Made by a program: the position numbers and the translations under genes
The notes under the pieces: model-generated
What the model was told of the DNA's origin: nothing
What the model saw: only the letters and a program-made list of their open reading frames with translations
Database searches by the model: none
Assembly: GCA_900095095.1 (NCBI GenBank)
Contig: FMBT01000307.1
Coordinates: forward strand, 62,001-126,000
DNA from: Fragilariopsis cylindrus CCMP1102
Lineage: Eukaryota > Bacillariophyta > Bacillariophyceae > Bacillariales > Bacillariaceae
Length of the DNA stretch: 64,000 nucleotides
Direction: 5' to 3'
Shown here: piece by piece, positions 35,701 through 46,267 of the stretch
Layout of the letters: the number at the start of each line of letters is the position of its first letter
Numbering within the stretch: the stretch's first letter is position 1

Positions 35701-35917
35701 ATACCACACTAGAAAGATCACGGGGAGCTTCTTCTTGTGTATACGTCAATGTATCTTGGAGTCGTTCACATCCTTCTCCTCCACCCGTCGTGGACGTGGA
35801 CTCAGCTGTTACGAGTACTCTCGATGGAAGAAACCAACCGCCCGACGACGCAAGGGATACTACTAAAATTAGGGAAAGAATTCGGGTAATAGGAGTCATC
35901 ATCGCTATCATGCTCAT
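32760..35917 (-). CDS. Large EGF-domain type I membrane protein
   Basis: Exon 1 is 35917-35705 (signal peptide ITRILSLILVVSLASSG, starting at MSMIAMMTP) and exon 2 is 35445-32760. The joined phase reads SSV|FPVVVEKINRV. The ectodomain has calcium-binding EGF modules: NECKLPLGH...CTNTDGSYECSCP, a Cys-rich block with CECPEGLMGNG and CDCKPGYFRHD, and IEDIDECS...CRNTDGSYTCQCP. Ig-like/HYR-like beta segments lie between and after them (GCNLKVGSFQVNYTV and HWVVPYDVKDDAGN). A coiled coil (LREEVIITEQRKMKRAI), a Cys cluster and one membrane helix (ELVPLLIFAFILIGSVYF) precede a cytoplasmic tail. Two frame changes in the tail, near 33140 and 32985, each look like one lost A or T. Restored length is about 966 residues. 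Adhesion or a receptor-like role is plausible but not shown. Confidence 0.75.
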
Positions 35918-36356
35918 CGGCGGTCGTCGTAAAGAGATTTTGATAGGAGGCAATCGCAATCCTTTGTTGATCGATATGAATATCTGGGGATTGTGATTGA
36001 TATTTGACTTATTGTGTGCAGTATGTCATGGTATGAAAAACTGTTGTAAAATTGAAATTTCCAAAAGCATTTTTTGTGGCTCTATTTTCAATTTTCAACT
36101 ATTTCTAATTCACACAGGGCCACGCTCAATTCCTTCATGACTCAAACGCAAAAATCGAATCTTCTCAGTCCCGATCCTTTTGACACGAATTCATGATATC
36201 CATATCATTTTCGATCATGCGATCTTCGATCTTCGCCACTTTGGTTAACTCACAAAAATTCTTCATCGATAGACATATAGTTCTAGTAGAAACTATCGTA
36301 ATCACAGCCAGAGAGACTCAAGACCGTTAGTTCCGGGGGGGGGGAATATCATCAGC
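35918..36356. promoter_or_regulatory. Divergent promoter region, EGF-protein / SMP-30
   Basis: This 439-bp stretch lies between two divergent starts. It includes a run of ten G at 36335-36344, only 13 bp before the SMP-30 ATG, which is unusual in this AT-rich sequence. No other feature was seen. Confidence 0.35.
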
Positions 36357-37903
36357 ATGGTGCACGACGTGAAATGCGATCCTAATCCAATCGACTTGAA
36401 AGGACTCATTGATGGACCAGCAGCAAATATTGGTGTTACTAATCGAAGCGGAGACGTTCTAGTTCCGAGCGCGACAGCCCGGTTGGTGGTAAATTGTCGT
36501 TGTCATCTAGGAGAATGTGTCATCTGGGACAATCGTCAGAATGCTATACTTTTTACAAACATTCTTGAACGAAAATTCCATAAATTGTTTCTTTCCAACG
36601 ATAAACTTCAATCCTACGAATTGCCCAAAATGCTTTGTGCATTTGGACTGTTGGAGACTCCTTTGACTTCTTCACTTGACAACGATGATGGCAATAATCC
36701 TGGTTATATTGTTGCATGGGAGGATGGATTTCAGTTATATGATCTAGAAAATAGAAAATCTTTAGGTCCAATGAGTCGAGGGGAGGTCGTCGATCGATCT
36801 GGACTACCAGATCGTTTGAATGATGGTCGTGTTGATCCAACAGGAAAACGATTCATTTGTGGAGGTTGTGCTGCAAATTCTGAATATCCATTGAAAGTTT
36901 ACAAGTGTGAATATGATGATAATGATGATCCAACCATGATCAATTCTCTTACGCATACAGTCATATTGGATAAGATTGGTACTACCAATAGTATTTGTTG
37001 GTCTTTGGATGGTAATGAAATGTATCTTGCAGACTCTCCCTGTAGGACCATTCGGAAATTTACGTACGATCAGAAGGAAGGGACAATCCATAACGGACAA
37101 TTAATGCACACTAAAAGTACTGGATATCCTGATGGGTACGTTACATACAATATATATTGATCGACTGGTGTATTATTATCTCTGACTAGATCCCATGATT
37201 ATGAAATAATGGGAAAGGACTTCTATCTATGAAATCAACTCTACTTTTGTTTCAGCTTTGATATGCTCACTCGCCATCCAATTATTATATTTGATACTAA
37301 TTGCTTACTTTGACTAAATTTTACGGTTGATTCCTTCCGAATTTGATATATCCAAAACATAACAATTGATAACTTCCGTAACGAAATAATGAATACAATA
37401 CAATACAATACAATACAGGTCTATTGTTGACAGTCAGGGATATGTCTGGAATGCTACCTGGCGGGCAGGAGAAGGCACTAGTTTTGTAGATCGGATTGAT
37501 CCTAAAACAGGTGAAGTGGTTTTCATCGTCCATTTGCCAGATGAAACCTCGGTGAGTGCATATAATCCTGCAGTGCGAAATGAAGTATAGTGCGACTATT
37601 AATTCGATCGGTTTTTTCTGAGGGATGTCTACATGCATCATTGTTTGTTTGTGCGCATTCTAACAAAATTAAATGACCTACAAAAACTGTTTCAATTTTA
37701 TCTGTCTAAAGGAGGCTTCATGCTGCTGTTTTGGTGGGATAGATTTGGACATACTTTTCATCACAACAGCTTTTGAGGGCCTTGATCCGGAAAAAGAGCC
37801 ACACTCTGGTGGCATTTATGCCGTTAAGCTTCCACCTGGAATGACGGGTTGTCAGGAAAAACGATTCCTAACACGGCAGAATAACAAGATTGGAAATCGA
37901 TAA
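36357..37903 (+). CDS. SMP-30/gluconolactonase/LRE-family hydrolase (regucalcin-like)
   Basis: The family are six-bladed metal-dependent lactonases acting on sugar lactones. Exons are 36357-37135, 37419-37551 and 37712-37903, giving 367 residues in continuous frame. Family motifs are CHLGECVIWDNRQNAILFTN (the Glu is a metal ligand), LNDGRVDPTGKRFICG, TNSICWSLDGNEMYLADS, and after the first intron DGSIVDSQGYVWNATW. The last exon has CCCFGGIDLDILFITTAFEG and PHSGGIYAVKLP, as expected for the last blade. There is no signal peptide, so it is probably cytosolic. The three-exon layout has consensus GT..AG sites; the intron 1 donor is GTACGT. No frame changes were seen. Confidence 0.88.
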
Positions 37904-38014
37904 TGCATTGTAGATCGGATTGAGTTCATTATTGCTACTAACTAGTACTTCGTAAATCATGTACAATTAATAGATTATAATTATGTAGTAATTAAATAAG
38001 ATGAATTGTACTTT

Positions 38015-40354
38015 CTACAATTTACTCTTTGGCTTCGACATAACGGTATACATTCGTTCTATCTCTTTTTCGTACTTGTCCCGCGCCTGTTGCCTTTTAA
38101 GTTTAAAAGTTGGAGTCAACAGCCCATTCGCTACAGAAAATTCTTCGTCTGATAAATGTATAGATTTGGGAATTTCAAAGCCAAGCAATCCGTTCGCTCT
38201 TCCCAACTTTGTGAGGTCAGCCATGATGATAGACTTTAATTTATCACTTTTGCAAATTTCAGAAAATGAAGCCTTGGCTAATGCAGGCTCTTCCGAATTT
38301 TCCAGTAGAGTGCGTGTGGGATCCTCGTCCGGTACAATAACTGCTACAAGAGCACTCTGTAATGAGTCGCCATGAACAATGCTTGGCCTATGAGGAGTGA
38401 TTGAATTACCACATTTTCGATCTTTTCTGGTGCAACATATTCTCCTTGGCTTAATTTGAAAATTTTTTCTTTCGATCGATAATTTGCAGGTTTCCATCCG
38501 TTGTCCATAACCCTATATCGCCACTATGCAACCAACCTTCCTCGTCTACTGCTTCTTTTGTTTTTACTGGATCTTTGTAATATCCCTTAAAGACTGTTGG
38601 TCCTCGGGCTAAAATCTCTCCCCGACCTTGACAAGGCTGTCCTTTGTGATCGGTATCAGTATGACGATATCCCATTTCGGGGACATCGACTAGGACAATT
38701 TCTACCGCTGGGTTCGGTATTCCAACATGTCCGCTTGTGTTCATGTCTTCGGGAAGACTTATAGTGCAACATGCCGCATTTTCTGTTTGGCCGTATCCCT
38801 CAACAACTGGAATACCAAGCATAATGCGATAAAAATTCATAACAGTTTTCGATAGCGGTGCGGAGCCACTCACCACCGAGCGCAGACAGTCCAATCCAAG
38901 TCCCTTTTTGATTTTATTAAACATGAGACGATCGTAAACAGCATGGGTGAGTTGACCCTTCGTCAATAAGTTCTTAGTTTTCGTCGCCACAGCAGCATCA
39001 AACAGTTTCTTTTTCATTCCACCCGCGGCAGCAATACCGACTTGAATTTTGTCGTAAATCTTATTTAAGACGCGAGGAGCAGCGGCTAAGACAGTTGGTC
39101 GGCACGCCTGAAAATCTTCGATCAAAAGCAACGGATCACCACGAAAGAAGGCAATCGAGGCGCCTTGCATAAAAATTTGTGCCATAATTATTCTCTCAAA
39201 AATGTGTGCTAGTGGTAGGTAGGAAAGATGCCGGTCGGTTGTTTCGAATGGGAAAATATCACCAACGCCAACAATGGCAGAAACCATATTCTCGTGGGTT
39301 AACAAAGCTCCTTTAGCTATATGAAAAGAAGAAGATGGCGATGACGAAAACGATGATAAAGTGAATGGATGGATACGATGATAAAAGATAAGAATCGAAT
39401 TGGTACTTGTAACAAGGGTTGAAACTTACGATCACCTGTGGTTCCGCTTGTATAGCAAAAGGTAAAAATATCTTTTCCAGAAGGGGGCGATGTTGGAATC
39501 CCTCAGTATCAATACGATGGGCTCCCACTACGATTTCATTTTATTTTTTAAAGCGTCATCAAAAGAAATGTGAGTGTATTTGTATGGGGAATCTGAATAT
39601 GATTGTAACAAAATGCGAGCAGGGAAAAACATAAATGTGTATCGTATCGTATTGTATCGACAATCGATGCGCACATAAGGAGAGAGAGAGAGACAAAAAG
39701 AAGCAACGTACCCGCTTCCACTTTAGCAAACGACATAACGGATAGACCTGCTTCTTTTGCAATTTTTGCCGCATGTGCTGTGACACCGTCGACCAAAACA
39801 ACAACTTCAAAGTAGGGACACAGACCAGACTTTTTTACGGTACATAATCGTTGTAATTCTTTACGGGTACTAACGACTGTTTTCGTCGAGGTTTGTTTCA
39901 AGATAAATTGAACAGATTCGGGACCTAATGTATCATAGAATGGAACAGTTGCACCAGAAACACAAAATATTGCTTGTTCTGCAATGAACCATTCCATACA
40001 ATTCTTCATGTATAAACCAACCAATATCATCTCTCCATCATCTTTAGTCGTAGGTGGGACAAGATTTAATGTATCCAAACCTGCAGCGAATGCATTTATC
40101 CGAGCTAAAACTTCTGTATAGGAGCTATAAATATAGGGTGTTGCAAGTCCATTCGTACTGATTGCACGAAATCCTAAACATGCACCTAGTGGATTGATGT
40201 TGTGTCCACGACGAAATCCTTCATATAAAGTACGACAACCTTTGAATCCTAATTCAGGATGCCGGGTCGCGTCTCCTCCACGTCGGATATTACCTCGTTC
40301 ATTCTTTCGAGACGTTTGCGGTACGATTGTAGACCTCTGAGTAGGATGAGACAT
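38015..40354 (-). CDS. LACS: Long-chain acyl-CoA synthetase
   Basis: The enzyme activates fatty acids with ATP and CoA through an acyl-adenylate. Exons are 40354-39712, 39527-39430 and 39316-38015, about 681 residues. The P-loop-like AMP-binding motif YTSGTTGD ends exon 2 and PKGALLTHENM opens exon 3. Further marks are SYLPLAHIFERI, GYGQTENAACC, GRGEILARGPTVFKGYYKD, the adenylate motif WLHSGDIGLW and IIDRKK. The C-terminus keeps SQGEYVAPEKIENV in a shifted frame. Three frame changes (near 39490, 38460 and 38365) all go in the direction of one lost base. No signal peptide or peroxisomal SKL is present; the end is KPKSKL, which is only loosely PTS1-like. It is divergent from the GINS gene. Confidence 0.88.
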
Positions 40355-40460
40355 GATTGCTTGCTTGCTTGCGTTCGATGATGTTGATGCTTAATGTCAA
40401 TGCACACGTATCTTCAATGTAACAATCTTTGTTTTTGTGTTTCTCTCGCTTTTTGGCTTG

Positions 40461-40470
40461 TTTTGGCGCC
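40461..40470 (+). promoter_or_regulatory. E2F-like site
   Basis: TTTTGGCGCC matches the E2F/DP consensus TTTSSCGC. It lies 394 bp before the PSF3 ATG and about 105 bp before the LACS ATG on the other strand. Confidence 0.45.
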
Positions 40471-40557
40471 ATGCTTTCGTGATTTTTTATATTCCTCGTC
40501 AGATAACCCTAACCCTAATAAATTATATAGTTCAAAGGGGACGACGTTTTTGAGAGA

Positions 40558-40566
40558 TTTCGCGCC
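40558..40566 (+). promoter_or_regulatory. E2F-like site
   Basis: TTTCGCGCC matches the E2F/DP consensus. It lies 298 bp before the PSF3 ATG, and replication genes are classic E2F targets. Confidence 0.5.
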
Positions 40567-40863
40567 AGTTTTCGAATAAAAATAAATGCTCTCTCTTCTC
40601 TGCCTGCCCGCGATAGTACGTCTTGTTGCAGTATAAAATCTACAATATTTTTGTTACTGCTGCAACCACGGATAATCAATCAATTCATCAAAGCAATCAT
40701 AAAATCGAAATAATTGAAGGCCAAAGCAAAACAAAAGAGCAACTCCTACAATAAGTTACTTCACAATATAAGAGTATTAACAACTACGAGATAAAGAAAG
40801 AATAAAGTAACAATATACACAATTACAAGTCAAAGTCAAAAAGGTCCAAAAACAAAACAAAAA

Positions 40864-41942
40864 ATGCATTCTTATTACGATATCGATGGGATTTTAGCTG
40901 AAGAGGAATTGATCCCATGTACAACATTATTTGAATTTTCTCATCTTGGTGATTTAGATCCAGATGGTACCCATCATCAACAACAGCAGAATCAAAAGGG
41001 TCAGCATGAACAACAACCAACTGTTGGTACATTCCTTCCTGAAAATAGTCGTATTAAAATTCCATTATGGGCAGTCGAAAAATGGGCAATGCTTGGTTTT
41101 GTTCGTTTACAATTACCACGCCATTATGGACGTCGTGCACGAGAACGATATGATGCCGATCCTGGTGATGCTAATCTAAGGTACGTTACTATTTGCTTGT
41201 GTGTGTTTGTGCGTATATGTATGTGTATATGTATGTATGAGTGTTTTTTTTTATTGCTTTTGCTGCTGTGACTGCTTCGACGCGTGATCCCTCTTTTTCT
41301 GACTCTTTACATTCTTTCTTAAATCTTCTTTTGATATACAATACAACGCACACACAAAATAGAAAACGGAATGAACGATTCTTTTTATCAGGACGTAGAT
41401 TAGTACATCTAATTGAACAGAGTTCTACAGAGGTTGCTAAAGCAATAGCCAAATTACCACGAAGGAATAGTAGTAATAGTATGATCCGTCATACACAAGC
41501 ATTAAAACAAGTATCAGAAGAGGCACGATCATTGCGTCGAACATTATTACAAACGTATGCAGGTGAACGTTTACGTAAAGTATTTGATTGGTCACAAAGT
41601 TCTGGTGGTGGTAAAGAATCAGGTGGTTCTGGTGGTGATTATGAAGATGATGTATCAGGCTATCTAAATCAATTAACAGAAATGGAACAACGATTATATT
41701 ATGCTGGCTCGTCTGCTGTAACTGATTTAGAAGAATGGAAATTGTATGGTAATCGTCGTCTTTGGATGGGTCCAACACAGAAAAAGAAAAACAACAATAA
41801 TAGTAATAACAAAGCCACCACCACTACAACACCTGGAGGTAAGAGTGGTGGTCATAATAATAAAAGATCTGTTGTAACTCCTATGGGTGGAGAAGACACC
41901 AGACAAATCGAACCAACGGGACAACGAAGAAGAATGCAATAA
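40864..41942 (+). CDS. PSF3: GINS complex subunit PSF3
   Basis: GINS is part of the CMG replicative helicase with CDC45 and MCM2-7. Exons are 40864-41180 and 41363-41942, 298 residues, joined in frame as NLR|KRNERFFLSGRRL. The N-terminal signature is SYYDIDGILAEEELIPC. IKIPLWAVEKWAMLGFV and LQLPRHYGRRARERYDADP match the PSF3 A-domain. The helical B part has QTYAGERLRKVFDW. The family is usually about 200 residues; the extra length comes from a Gln-rich insert near residue 45 and an Asn/Thr/Lys-rich C-terminal tail. Two E2F-like sites upstream fit G1/S expression. Confidence 0.92.
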
Positions 41943-42828
41943 ACAACATAGTGGAACAATGACTGAGATGAGCTCACTAATTAATTTCTGAAGGTGGAAT
42001 ATTATAAGTCGAGTCGACTACGATTCCGAGTCCGAGTCATCCCATTATAGTACATGCAATACACAATGACAATGAAAATAGGACTACATTAGTATAGAAT
42101 ACTATTTGGAGGATTATTCGGGTTTTTAAAAAAACAACAGCTACTTGAAAAATAAAAATACGCTAGAGTAATCTTAGTCAGTAAAGTAACATATTATTAA
42201 AATACAATATTGAATATAGTTGAATTACCTACAGATAACTATGAATAGCTAGTTATATCTTGTGCATACTTTTTCAACTAAAATTTGAAAAGAAACGTAG
42301 CTTCTTAATGATTTTTTCTCAGGATATTATTGCGAGCATTAATACAGTACGTACAGTACTAAAACAAATCTATTGTTGTTGAAAGACTCGACTCGACTCA
42401 CTCCGATTATAATGGACTAAAATGAAGACCAGCAAAACAAGTTTTTTTTCCTATTGCACCGTGAAGTCGTGATGTATCTAACTACCGGTATTATTGTATA
42501 CTACAGTATAGCGGCAAAAAATATGTTTAGCAACGATGGCAAATAATGTTTTAGCATGATATCGGTCGGCATGGCAAGGAACATTTGTTTTCTTTCTCTG
42601 CTTTTCTGTGGAACGAAATGAATTATCACCAAAAGAATACAATATAAATAGTTTTCGATAATGATATACAATTGTATGGTAACTATATGTTTCGAATAAG
42701 TATATATGAGACTATACATATAAGATAGTAACCAACTGTACTATATATAATATAAAATAGAACAACGGCATTTCAATTCATTTTTGTCTAATAATGAAAT
42801 ATTTATATTACTTTGTTTTCGTTATATG

Positions 42829-42859
<31 letters not shown>

Positions 42860-43030
42860 GTTTTGTTTTGTTTGAATTGTACATTTATTTATCTGAAACA
42901 TAGTTCTGTGATTTTGCTTGTGCTTTCCCGACACACAAAAACTATACCATACAATATTTTCATAATCCGATATCATTCATTTCATTTTCTTTTCTTTATC
43001 TACACGACACAATATACTACCTATGTCTAT
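41943..43030. other. 3'-3' intergenic stretch
   Basis: This 1.1-kb stretch lies between convergent PSF3 and SKP1. It is very AT-rich, with no supported gene. A TTTTG pentanucleotide repeat near its end creates spurious open frames. Confidence 0.4.
42833..42873. repeat. (TTTTG)n pentanucleotide repeat
   Basis: About eight units in tandem. It encodes an artificial Phe/Cys/Leu run on the plus strand. Confidence 0.95.
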
Positions 43031-43823
43031 TTATTCTTCCTTTTCTTCTTCATTTGCTGCCGCCGCTGCTGCTGCTGCTGGTACCGCTGGTGTATCTTCC
43101 TGAGACCATTGACTTTCTTCGCGCACCTGTGCTTCTTCTTCTTGACTAAAATCATTACTGATATTAAAAATTTCACGTAATTGTGGTGCAGTCTTTCCCT
43201 TGATGGATATAGAAACAGCCAAGCAAGTTAAATCCAACAATGGTTTAATATCCATAAAATTAGCAGCAGTAACTAATTCAAATAATAATGTTTGTTCAAC
43301 ATCTACAAATCCTGCATACCATGTTTGGACTAAATCTTCAATCTTGGATGACTTTAATGGTGTTTGAATTTGTGTCATAGCCTCATCATTCGTATAATGT
43401 TTACAATATTCGATAACTTTAGTTAAAACAGCATTCTTAACATTTGGTAATGGAATTTCCAAATGTTTTTTTGTTTCTTCATCATCGTCGTCGTCTTCTT
43501 CATCGTCATCAAGTGTTGACAAAATTAATGATGACATTTTTGCAACGTTAATAGGTACCTCATGGACATCACCCTCCTTACTAACCTGTAAATTATAAGT
43601 AGAATAATAGTCAAGATAAACTCCAGTGTTAGAAGACGTACTGTATCATCGATTTAAGATTAAACATTAATAGAAACATGGAGACCACCCCCACGAAAAT
43701 AAAACAAAACAACAAAATATTATTTGCCGCCGGGACCGACACGACCATTTTCAACACGATTAAATATAATCTCGACAGTTCAACTCTACTCACCAACTTG
43801 ACAATTCCGTTTTCTTCGTCCAT
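43031..43823 (-). CDS. SKP1: SKP1, SCF ubiquitin-ligase adaptor
   Basis: SKP1 bridges cullin-1 to F-box proteins in SCF ubiquitin ligases. Exon 1 is 43823-43794, only 30 bp (MDEENGIVKL), and exon 2 is 43585-43031, starting VSKEGDVHEVPINVAKM. The total is 194 residues. The POZ-like fold has LPNVKNAVLTKVIEYCKHY and the F-box contact region has LFELVTAANFMDIKPLLDLT and IKGKTAPQLREIFNI. The highly conserved end, usually ENQWAFE or similar, reads ESQWSQE and is then extended by a Pro/Ala/Glu tail of about 20 residues. An acidic Asp/Glu insert sits after SSLILSTL, as in many SKP1 proteins. An E2F-like TTTTCGCGGG lies upstream at about 43957-43967. Confidence 0.92.
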
Positions 43824-46267
43824 GATGATGATAAGCTTCTATTCTACGGTATGCTTTTTATTGTCTTCAAAATAAAAATTATGTAACTGGTCGTGTGTGT
43901 GTGTGATGAGATATTGATTGTGAGTGAATCGGCGGTAGGTTTCCATGAGCCAGTGTCTTTTCGCGGGTTTTCTCGTGCAGTTTTCAACTCTGTTGTTTCC
44001 TGCTACCGTACCGTGCAACTATACGTAGCACGTACAGTACAAGTAAGAACTATATGTACAGTAGCAGACAAAAAACTAAAAACACCATTCGGCCTCAATC
44101 TTTTTTTCATATGAGCCAGAAGAATAATAGACAAGTAACTTAGTAACTTAGTAGCAGTGAATGCAAATGACCATTTTTGATTGACTGCCTCATCTCATCT
44201 CAGCGGGCAAGATATGTGTGCAAAATTATTCAAGTCAATACAACAAACACCTCCAACTGGTTGTTGTAATAATTATTAGCCACAAAAAATGGACCAAATA
44301 GAGAGAAATCATTTTAGTGGGAGAACCAAGGGTAAAGCAGCAGTAATGATAGCATCAGAGCAGAACAGAATATGATAGTATAGTATCCTCCTTCCCATTA
44401 TTATTATCAACAACAGAGCCATGATGACGCTGTGTTTCTTGAAAGGTTTGTGTTGATTATCAGGTTGTTGGAGTGCAGTGCCAGGGCTGTCACTTTTGAG
44501 TGGCATGCGTATTTGTTAGGTTGGTGAAATTTGTTGAAGGTATATGCTACCAGTGATGGACTGTAAATATCTCCTTGTTGCTTCATATGTTATTGGGACA
44601 GACACGTGCTTCATCATACATCATATTTATAATAATATGGATTGTATTCAAGTCACCAGACATTGGTATGAGATGAGTAATGAAAGTGGTAGTCAACTTC
44701 ATCTATATTTGTATCCCCATGCTCTGCTGATCTGTGGTAATTGGATTCATTGTCCTTGAATGGAGTCCACACTGCAGGAACTAGAAATGATAGTAATCAT
44801 GCTTCTGCTTCCTGTTTTCTGCTGTGTACTGATACCATCATTCTTATCTTTGTGGTATATCCTTCTGTTGGTGGACCTCTCTGATGTTGTGTTGGGGTGG
44901 TTGGTAGGGATTGTCTGTTGCGCACTGGACTGTATATTCTTCTTGCCTTTCTTTTTGATATGTTTAGGTTTTCTACAGTAATTTGTGTTAGAATTGGGTT
45001 CTGCTGTGGAATTGGGTTATGCTGGTGGTATGTAGAGATATTCAAAGCACAAAAAGTTCACTAAATTACTTTTTCACTCCAATTTTCCATCTCCACATAC
45101 AGTAGGCAAAAAGAATGGTACACATCATTGATAATGGGGCGAGGCCCCTTCTAAAATAGCTAGACTAAGAAGAACAAAAACAAGCCCAGCCCTGCCCCCT
45201 GGCTGATAATGAATTGTTATTTTGGCTGTAATTTGTTTACTACTATATTTTATTTGCAATATTCTCCTCTCTTATATATAATATAAGCACCTCTGATGAT
45301 GATGTGTCAAAAATCAGCTCTATATTCATTCATACCTCCACAAAAATTTCCAAATTGACAGAGTTAAACCCCAAAAACTAACTTTCTTGCTTCCCTCATT
45401 TTATCAGGATTCTTTTGACTTCTTGGTCAATAACTGACTGATAGGTTGATCAGTGGTCATGGATATATATTGATGTAAGCAGTTTTTTCTAATTTCCATG
45501 ACAAGATGGAATAATTTTAAGCAAGAAGTGTACAAGTTAAATAAATTTCCTCGCGCTGTTACAGCGTGTGTGCCAAAAATACAGCAGAGTGAAATATACA
45601 CTGTCTTACTGAAGTTTATGCACAGTATTTGGTACTGTATATGTCATTTTATAGAACTTAGCCAAACTTGCCATTCATTTTAATTGCTGCTACTTTGCCC
45701 CTTGCTGCCTAGCTCGGCTCAAAAGGGCTAGCAAGTCAGCATTCAACTCACCATGGCCACACCTATAAAACCTGTAAACAAAATTCCCCACCTAAGGGGA
45801 ACCCCTTTGATTCTGTTAATGGGTTCCAGGAACCCATTGCAAAGTAGTACTGGTTTCCCTAGACCCCATTGGTCATCACAGGCTTCCCCACACTTTAGGT
45901 GGATTTATATACCTACATCTAAAGGTAAGAGGTGGCACAAAAGGTGCTGTGGCTGCCTAGCTTGCTACCATAGCCAATAGGGATGGTAGTGCATAGTTGA
46001 CCATCAATTTTCTAGTGTATGCATGCTAAAAAATAAATAATGCGTGAAAGTTATGCTACAAACAATACAAATCAAATACTCTGTTGAACAGACTGGAAGT
46101 AATTTAAGTAAGTAGTTAAGACTTATTTTATGAATTCCTTTAAATGAATATCCAAAATTCGGGTGGGTCATCAGAAATTTGCCCCAATTTTAGATTAGTT
46201 CCTACAAGTCCTGTCCTGCAAGTTCAATCTTAGCCCTATGATCGTCTCATTCCCCTATATAATATAA
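43824..46267. other. Gene desert, 2.4 kb
   Basis: No gene with a recognisable family was found. From about 44430 to 45970 the sequence is less A/T-homopolymeric than its surroundings, with several short open frames lacking good features. Around 45700-45970 are short direct copies of GCTGCCTAGCT (45703 and 45950) and an inverted pair CCACCTAA/TTTAGGTGG, a hint of a degraded small mobile element. I cannot assign a family. Confidence 0.35.

Larger units (their letters stand above)
40355..40863. promoter_or_regulatory. Divergent promoter region, LACS / PSF3
   Basis: It holds two E2F-like sites (listed separately) and two TTAGGG-type telomere-like units in reverse, CCCTAACCCTAA at 40507-40518. 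Two units are far too few for a telomere, but they may be an interstitial motif or a plain TF site. Confidence 0.4.

Noticed and set aside
40507-40518. Telomere-like CCCTAA x2
   Set aside because: Two units only, inside a gene-dense promoter; not a telomere.
42833-43180. Plus-strand 115-residue frame rich in Phe/Cys/Leu
   Set aside because: It is generated by the TTTTG repeat and by antisense of SKP1.
44760-44981. Hydrophobic 73-residue frame
   Set aside because: Composition fits a chance frame in T-rich DNA; no homologous motif.
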